Part shown: positions 50,391 through 54,500 of the stretch, in pieces
Layout of the letters: the number at the start of each line of letters is the position of its first letter
How positions within the stretch are numbered: the stretch's first letter is position 1
Source: Clostridia bacterium
GTDB lineage: Bacteria; Bacillota; Clostridia; Oscillospirales; Acutalibacteraceae
Assembly (NCBI GenBank): GCA_017407645.1
Contig: JAFQWE010000015.1
Span: 1-54,500 of the forward strand
DNA: 54,500 nt
Direction: 5' to 3'
The notes under the pieces: generated by a model
Databases searched by the model: none
Told to the model about the DNA's origin: nothing
Seen by the model: only the letters and a program-made list of their open reading frames with translations
Position numbers and translations under genes: made by a program

Positions 50391-51242
50391 ATGTACGACC
50401 TGACTAATATTAACACCTTACACCGTATTTTTGAAAAAAACGGGTTTAATCTAAAAAAGGGGCTTGGGCAAAATTTTATTGTTGACCCCGAAGTTTGTCC
50501 TCAAATTGCTCTGCACGCCGACATTGACGGTGAAGGAGTCATTGAAATCGGTCCCGGTGCAGGCGTGCTTACCTGTGAGTTGGCAAAAAGGGCTAAAAAG
50601 GTTGTGTGCATAGAGCTTGACACAAAATTAAAGCCCATCCTTGCCGACACCCTTTCCGATTTTGATAACGTTGAGGTTATTTTTGCCGACGTTATGAAGT
50701 GTGACCTTAAGGCAATCATAAATCAGCATTTTAAGGGCATGAACGTATCAGTTTGCGCCAATCTGCCCTATTACATCACCTCACCCATTATTATGATGCT
50801 GCTTGAAACCTTGCCTGAACTTAAAAGCATCACCGTTATGGTACAAAAAGAGGCGGCAATTCGTCTTTGCGCCGAAATGGGCACAAGAGAATGCGGTGCA
50901 GTCACTGCAGCGGTAAGATATTACTCATCACCACAGCAGGTGCTTGACGTGCCGAGAGACTCCTTTTTGCCACCCCCAAAGGTTGACAGCGCGGTTATCA
51001 AGTTGACGGTAAACAGTGATAATCAGGGTGTTAACCGCTCACATTTCTTTAAGGTTATCAAGGCCGCCTTTTCAATGCGCCGCAAAACCTTGCTCAACTG
51101 CCTGTCGGCTCATTTGGATGGGTGCGACAAAGCAAAGGTGTTAAACGCTCTTGAGCAGTGTGGCATATCCCCTACTGCAAGAGCGGAAGAACTGACTATG
51201 GACCAATACATTGCCTTGTGCAAGACTATTTTAGGAGAATAA
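50391..51242 (+). CDS. rsmA: 16S rRNA (A1518/A1519) dimethyltransferase
   Basis: This 283-residue protein has the KsgA/RsmA motifs: LKKGLGQNFIVDPEV, the SAM-binding VIEIGPGAGVLTCELAKRA, motif IV CANLPYYITSPIIMMLLE and MVQKEAAIRL. It dimethylates two adenines at the 3' end of 16S rRNA late in 30S assembly. The ribosome binding site is TTTAGGAGAATCTT. The next gene begins one base after the stop, so they are co-transcribed. Confidence 0.97.
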   Translation: MYDLTNINTLHRIFEKNGFNLKKGLGQNFIVDPEVCPQIALHADIDGEGVIEIGPGAGVLTCELAKRAKKVVCIELDTKLKPILADTLSDFDNVEVIFADVMKCDLKAIINQHFKGMNVSVCANLPYYITSPIIMMLLETLPELKSITVMVQKEAAIRLCAEMGTRECGAVTAAVRYYSSPQQVLDVPRDSFLPPPKVDSAVIKLTVNSDNQGVNRSHFFKVIKAAFSMRRKTLLNCLSAHLDGCDKAKVLNALEQCGISPTARAEELTMDQYIALCKTILGE

Positions 51243-51243
51243 A

Positions 51244-52149
51244 ATGTATTACAACCCTTATGAAACAAAAGAGGCCAAAAAGCGTCGCATAACGTCCAAT
51301 ATTGCGCTTGTTTTGCTTGGAGTGATGTTGGTTGCAGGTATACTTGCCCTTATTTTCAGGGATAAGAGCAACCCAAAATACGATTTCGAGCATTTTAAGG
51401 CAGAGACTATATCTCTTGCCCAAATCAGTGATGGTGAAAATGAGTTTAAGGCTCTTATGGATTACGGCGCAGGCAGTAACAAGCCTGTTTTTAACGACAG
51501 TTTTAAAGAGCGATTTCCCATATCCGCCGCCCTGCTTAATATGGATAGCGCGGTTTATACCAGTAACAAGCCTTACGTGAGCATTAAAGGTGGATATTTG
51601 GCTTTGGCTCAAAGTGTTGTAAGCAATGCCGTTGACTGCCGTGATTTGACAGTTACTCTTATTAAGCTTGAAAAGTCACAGTCCGACAGCACCCTTACCC
51701 TCAGTATGTCTGATATTACCGAGTTTTCGGTCAGATATAATACAAGAGACAATTCATTGCCCTTAATGTATTTGCCAAATGACCAAGGCACCCACATAAA
51801 TCTTTACAAATTCTCTATGAAGCTTTGTGAGCCTACCTTAACCGAAAGCAGTTACAGACTGACTCTTAACCACGAATTTGAGCCTGAGCGTGCAAAGGCA
51901 AGGCTTTATCATCAGATTATTATTGACCCCATCAACAACTCTTATCATCACCCCGAAATAAAGCAACAAGAGGGCTCTACCTTGATTTATATTGAGCCTA
52001 CCAAATCTGCCACCGATAAAAACGGGGTTAACTGTGCCGAGTATCAGGTTAATATGACCGACAAGACCTTTTATATGCTTGACGGCGTGAATTTTAAATT
52101 TGCACTTACCGACACTCAAAACACCACACTTTCATTTGAGTTTAACTAA
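51244..52149 (+). CDS. Membrane-anchored protein of unknown function
   Basis: This 301-residue protein has a charged N-terminus (MYYNPYETKEAKKRRIT), one membrane segment (about 19-40, NIALVLLGVMLVAGILALIF) and an extracellular region rich in predicted beta strands (VSIKGGYLALAQSVVSN, STLTLSMSDITEFSVRY, YRLTLNHEFEPERAKARLYHQIIIDP). I do not recognise the family. It starts within the rsmA ribosome-binding context (AGGAGAATAAAATG) one base after rsmA, and azlC follows after 17 bases, so it may be in one operon with both. Confidence 0.82.
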   Translation: MYYNPYETKEAKKRRITSNIALVLLGVMLVAGILALIFRDKSNPKYDFEHFKAETISLAQISDGENEFKALMDYGAGSNKPVFNDSFKERFPISAALLNMDSAVYTSNKPYVSIKGGYLALAQSVVSNAVDCRDLTVTLIKLEKSQSDSTLTLSMSDITEFSVRYNTRDNSLPLMYLPNDQGTHINLYKFSMKLCEPTLTESSYRLTLNHEFEPERAKARLYHQIIIDPINNSYHHPEIKQQEGSTLIYIEPTKSATDKNGVNCAEYQVNMTDKTFYMLDGVNFKFALTDTQNTTLSFEFN

Positions 52150-52166
52150 AACAAAAGAGGTTAAAA

Positions 52167-52859
52167 ATGCGTTCTGACTATTTAAAAGGAATGTATCACG
52201 GCTTGCCTATCGGTCTGGGGTACCTTTCGGTATCCTTTGGGTTTGGCATAACCGCCGTTAACGCAGGACTTTCTGTGCTTGAAGCAGTGGGAATATCACT
52301 GACCAACCTTACCTCTGCAGGTCAGGTTGCAGGCGTTGCAATTATTGCCGCCGCAGGCACGCTGATTGAAATGATAATCACCCAGCTTGTTATAAATATT
52401 CGCTATTCGTTAATGGCTATTTCCCTTTCACAAAAGGTTGACGGCTCGTTTAACACTTTGCAACGATTACTTGTTTCCTTTGGCATAACCGACGAAATCT
52501 ATGCCGTTGCCATTGCTCAGCCTAACAAAATAAGTGCCACCTATATGAAAGGACTTATTCTTACCCCAATGATTGGTTGGGTGTGCGGCACTTTGCTGGG
52601 TGCAGTTGCAGGCAACCTTTTGCCCCAAATGCTGACGGCAACAATGGGTATTATGCTTTACGGTATGTTTATTGCAATTATCCTGCCCCCCGCTAAAAAG
52701 CAGCATTCAATTATTCTTGCTATCGGCCTTGCAGTTGCTATAAACACCCTGCTGTATTACTGTCTGCCTATGATTAACAGTGGCTTTGCGGTGGTTATAA
52801 GCGCCCTGCTTTCATCAGTGGTTACTGCCCTCTTCTTTCCTGTAAAGGAGGGTGAATGA
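52167..52859 (+). CDS. azlC: AzlC family branched-chain amino acid exporter, large subunit
   Basis: This 230-residue membrane protein has about seven hydrophobic segments and the AzlC features GLPIGLGYLSVSFGFGITAVNAGLS and IIAAAGTLIEMIITQLVINIRYSLMAISLSQKV near 65-100. AzlC with AzlD forms a two-subunit exporter of branched-chain amino acids. The stop overlaps the azlD start by 4 bases, as expected for subunits made together. Ribosome binding site AAGAGGTT. Confidence 0.95.
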   Translation: MRSDYLKGMYHGLPIGLGYLSVSFGFGITAVNAGLSVLEAVGISLTNLTSAGQVAGVAIIAAAGTLIEMIITQLVINIRYSLMAISLSQKVDGSFNTLQRLLVSFGITDEIYAVAIAQPNKISATYMKGLILTPMIGWVCGTLLGAVAGNLLPQMLTATMGIMLYGMFIAIILPPAKKQHSIILAIGLAVAINTLLYYCLPMINSGFAVVISALLSSVVTALFFPVKEGE

Positions 52860-53158
52860 TGAGCGTTATTATCTATATAGCCGTTATGGCAGGTGTTACA
52901 TATCTTGTAAGAATGTTGCCCTTCACCCTGTTCAGAAAACAAATAAAATCGCAGTTTATCCGCAGTGTGCTTTATTATCTTCCCTACGCGGTGCTTGCGG
53001 CAATGACCTTTCCCGGTATTTTTTACTCAACAGGAAACACTGTAACCGCTGCAGTCGGCACTTTGGTAGCCCTTGTGCTTGCATACTTTGATTTGCCGCT
53101 TATCGTTGTTGCCATTGCGGCGGCATTATCTGCTTTTGGAGTAGGATTTTTAGTTTAA
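52856..53158 (+). CDS. azlD: AzlD family branched-chain amino acid exporter, small subunit
   Basis: This 100-residue protein has about four hydrophobic segments and the family motifs GVTYLVRMLPFTLF and LYYLPYAVLAAMTFPGIF near 40-58. It starts with the ATGA overlap from azlC behind GGAGGGTGA. It completes the AzlCD exporter and ends in a strong terminator. Confidence 0.95.
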   Translation: MMSVIIYIAVMAGVTYLVRMLPFTLFRKQIKSQFIRSVLYYLPYAVLAAMTFPGIFYSTGNTVTAAVGTLVALVLAYFDLPLIVVAIAAALSAFGVGFLV

Positions 53159-53160
53159 GA

Positions 53161-53196
53161 AAAACGCCTGACCGCGATAAACGGTTAGGCGTTTTT
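53161..53196. terminator. Bidirectional terminator after azlD
   Basis: AAAACGCCTGACCG (53161-53174) pairs with CGGTTAGGCGTTTT (53182-53195; one G-T pair), with T-runs on both strands, between azlD and the convergent 80-residue gene. Confidence 0.9.
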
Positions 53197-53212
53197 GATT
53201 AGATTATTAGTA

Positions 53213-53455
53213 TTATTTCTTTTTTGTTAATAAGAGAATTAAGGCTGCTATAACTCCGGAGGGAATAAGAGAAAGAAAAGCCGGTTGATAAAAAACGGTT
53301 GTCATAAGTACGCCGAATCCTATACAGAAACACAAGCCAAGAATACCTATCCACAGTTTTTTGCGAACAATACCGGCTGCTAATGACAGGCTTCCGCAAA
53401 AGCCACCAATTACAAATCCCCCAATAGCAGCAGTTATCAATTGAAACGAATTCAT
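53213..53455 (-). CDS. Small membrane protein (80 residues)
   Basis: Started at ATG 53453-53455 behind GGCGGTGAT, this encodes MNSFQLITAAIGGFVIGGF and three hydrophobic segments (about 5-27, 31-51 and 54-75) ending in LLTKKK. I do not recognise a family. The upstream frame back to 53503 lies in the promoter and is excluded. It is transcribed from a TTGATT-17-TATACT promoter whose -35 box touches the first palindrome of the neighbouring array. Confidence 0.75.
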   Translation of the reverse strand: MNSFQLITAAIGGFVIGGFCGSLSLAAGIVRKKLWIGILGLCFCIGFGVLMTTVFYQPAFLSLIPSGVIAALILLLTKKK

Positions 53456-53474
53456 ATCATCACCGCCTATGTGT

Positions 53475-53503
53475 AGTATAGCATAAAAGCGGAAATAAAT
53501 CAA
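53475..53503 (-). promoter_or_regulatory. Promoter of the 80-residue gene at the array boundary
   Basis: TTGATT (53498-53503) and TATACT (53475-53480) on the minus strand, 17 bases apart. The TTG of the -35 box is the end of the first palindrome of array A. The lipoprotein gene at 53812-54372 has the same hexamers and spacing. Confidence 0.7.
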
Positions 53504-53712
53504 TGCGAAGCATTGTATCTCATCAATTCCGCAAGGAATTGCATATCATCAAAACTTTAGTTTTGTATATCATCAACGGTGTAACCGTTGCATATCATCA
53601 TTGCGAAAGTTTTTTGATACACGCTAAAGCGTGATGATATACAGTCCTAACGGACTGATGAGATACAACACGGCAACGCCGTGTTGATGATATACCATTG
53701 CTTTCGCAATGG
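53501..53712. repeat. Array A: different palindromes joined by a constant linker
   Basis: Palindromes, each a perfect hairpin with a 2-4 base loop: 53501-53515, 53525-53540, 53550-53565, 53574-53590, a degenerate one near 53600-53610, 53620-53633, 53642-53657, 53666-53686 and 53695-53712. Their sequences differ. Between them is a near-constant linker of about ten bases: GTATCTCATC, GCATATCATC, GTATATCATC, GCATATCATC in the left half, and its reverse complement GATGATATAC, GATGAGATAC, GATGATATAC in the right half. The period is about 22-29 bases. This occupies the 356-base gene-free stretch 53456-53811 together with a promoter and terminator; no gene is seen there. Confidence 0.88.
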
Positions 53713-53715
53713 ATA

Positions 53716-53749
53716 AAAAAATTCCAAGTCCGAAGACTTGGAATTTTTT
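53716..53749 (-). terminator. Terminator of the lipoprotein gene, beside array A
   Basis: A perfect 15-base stem (AAAAAATTCCAAGTC with its complement) with loop CGAA, T-runs on both strands. It lies 63 bases past the lipoprotein stop and immediately to the right of array A. Bases 53750-53811 show nothing recognisable. Confidence 0.85.
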
Positions 53750-53811
53750 GGATAGTTTGAACTTAATGACACGAATGAAAGAACTCTGAAAACCGAGAAT
53801 TTTCTTTAGTT

Positions 53812-54372
53812 TTAATCTATATACAGTTGTTGATAGATGCCCACAAGTTGCAAAGCCCATTCTTTTTGCATTTCATACTCATAGTCAGCCACAATGGGAC
53901 CTACTACCGTGCCAGCGCCATAAATTGTTTGCAAGGTTTTAAGATAATTTTCGCACTGCACTTGATTATATTTTTCCCAGTTTGTCTTCATATTTGAAAC
54001 AAAAGTATGCAAATCTTCTGATGAATAATAATTTTCATTGGGTGTAATAATGCCGTCGTATTCCAATATTTTAATATAATACTCATCAGCAACTTGTTGC
54101 CACTTCTGTGTATATTTATCAGCAAGCTCAACCATTCCGACGGTAGTGCTTGATTCAGGCAATTTGGATTCTTCGGCATAAGCACCGTCAATCTCACGAA
54201 TAAGTTTTTCTGTCAACGACTCCTCAATAGTATTACTCTCTACAACTTGATCAGAAGAAGATGTACTCGTACTTGTATTCGTGTCCTCATTATCAATATT
54301 CGCTTTTTGACATCCGGATAATAAAGATACAAACATCAATACCACACAAAAGAAAACGATTATTCTTTTCAT
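53812..54372 (-). CDS. Lipoprotein, possibly LprI/DUF1311-like
   Basis: This 186-residue protein has a signal peptide MKRIIVFFCVVLMFVSLLSGC with lipobox LSGC (cysteine 21), a Ser/Thr/Asp-rich linker (to about 50) and a helical domain. The last 60 residues (MKTNWEKYNQVQCENYLKTLQTIYGAGTVVGPIVADYEYEMQKEWALQL) follow the pattern of lysozyme-inhibitor LprI-type (DUF1311) domains, though only one cysteine is present, so no disulfide as in the classical family. The ATG follows GAGGTGAGC. Palindrome arrays lie on both sides. Confidence 0.8.
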   Translation of the reverse strand: MKRIIVFFCVVLMFVSLLSGCQKANIDNEDTNTSTSTSSSDQVVESNTIEESLTEKLIREIDGAYAEESKLPESSTTVGMVELADKYTQKWQQVADEYYIKILEYDGIITPNENYYSSEDLHTFVSNMKTNWEKYNQVQCENYLKTLQTIYGAGTVVGPIVADYEYEMQKEWALQLVGIYQQLYID

Positions 54373-54389
54373 ATGCTCACCTCGTATAT

Positions 54390-54418
54390 AGTATAGCAGA
54401 AAACTAATGTTAAATCAA
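54390..54418 (-). promoter_or_regulatory. Promoter of the lipoprotein gene at the boundary of array B
   Basis: TTGATT (54413-54418) and TATACT (54390-54395) on the minus strand, 17 bases apart, identical in hexamers and spacing to the promoter at 53475-53503. The TTG comes from the first palindrome of array B. Confidence 0.7.
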
Positions 54419-54500
54419 GGCGTAGCCTTGTATGTTATCCGCAACTTGTTGCGGTATATAATCAATCCGAAAGGAAATACACCTAAGCGTGATGACATAC
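54416..54500. repeat. Array B: second palindrome-linker array, cut by the window end
   Basis: Palindromes CAAGGC-GTA-GCCTTG (54416-54430), CGCAAC-TT-GTTGCG (54440-54453) and a short TCC-GAAA-GGA (54466-54475) are joined by linkers TATGTTATC and GTATATAATC. Near the right edge a degenerate unit (TAAGCGTG) is followed by GATGACATAC, the linker in reverse orientation. The array continues past the window. Confidence 0.75.

Noticed and set aside
53501-53712. CRISPR array
   Set aside because: The constant part is only about 10 bases, the variable parts are palindromic, the orientation flips mid-array, and no cas gene is in the window.
53501-53712. Run of rho-independent terminators
   Set aside because: The hairpins are short, AT- or GC-variable and lack T-runs; only the 53716-53749 hairpin fits a terminator.

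Overview
The window looks like a chromosomal segment of a low-to-mid GC, spore-forming, anaerobic Firmicute of class Clostridia (Oscillospirales/Ruminococcaceae-like, by inference). Support: a T-box leader on pheST, consensus sigma-A promoters with AGGAGG ribosome binding sites, sporulation and germination genes (gerA type, spoIVFA/spoIVFB), cdaA-cdaR, DUF177-rpmF, the M23/MoxR/DUF58/transglutaminase envelope genes, and GTG/TTG starts. Coding density is high and no tRNA, rRNA, IS, prophage or CRISPR array was seen.

Layout. 1-5.9 kb (minus): mreB-like (cut by the window edge), comF, recD2, a small membrane protein, cdaR and cdaA. 6.0-8.7 kb (plus): ispD-ispF (non-mevalonate isoprenoid pathway), then a DUF3343 protein and a cysteine-desulfurase-like enzyme. 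8.7-14.9 kb (plus): promoter, T-box leader, pheS-pheT, a secreted glycosidase-like lipoprotein and L-lactate dehydrogenase. 15.0-16.7 kb: divergent radC and an RluA-type pseudouridine synthase. 16.8-21.9 kb (minus): one operon DUF177-rpmF-DUF512-der-plsY-gpsA. 22.0-28.4 kb: a small P-loop protein, pgi, a DD-carboxypeptidase homologue with an altered active site, a phosphoesterase, and serC-serA. 28.6-31.6 kb (minus): a two-gene germination-receptor operon in which the GerAB permease runs straight into a GerAC-like lipoprotein domain. 31.7-35.9 kb: rpmB, a HAD phosphatase, a mazF without visible antitoxin, a lipoprotein, nnr and a small membrane protein. 35.9-40.9 kb (minus): an M23 peptidase behind a promoter with a WalR-like box, then the operon crp-like, ABC transporter, luxS. 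40.9-50.2 kb (minus): MoxR-DUF58-transglutaminase-small membrane protein, spoIVFA-spoIVFB, and two large proteins of unknown function. 50.4-53.2 kb (plus): rsmA, an unknown membrane-anchored protein, azlC-azlD. 53.2-54.5 kb: two small minus-strand genes, each with an unusual array of palindromes directly upstream.

The signals most worth follow-up are the two palindrome arrays at 53501-53712 and 54416-54500. Different short perfect palindromes are joined by a near-constant 10-base linker (GTATATCATC) whose orientation flips in mid-array. Both arrays begin exactly at the -35 box of near-identical promoters (TTGATT-17-TATACT), and together they bracket a lipoprotein gene. Next come the GerAB-GerAC fusion, the D,D-carboxypeptidase homologue whose SxxK lysine is tyrosine, the WalR-like inverted repeat before the M23 peptidase, and luxS translationally coupled to an ABC transporter under a Crp-family regulator.
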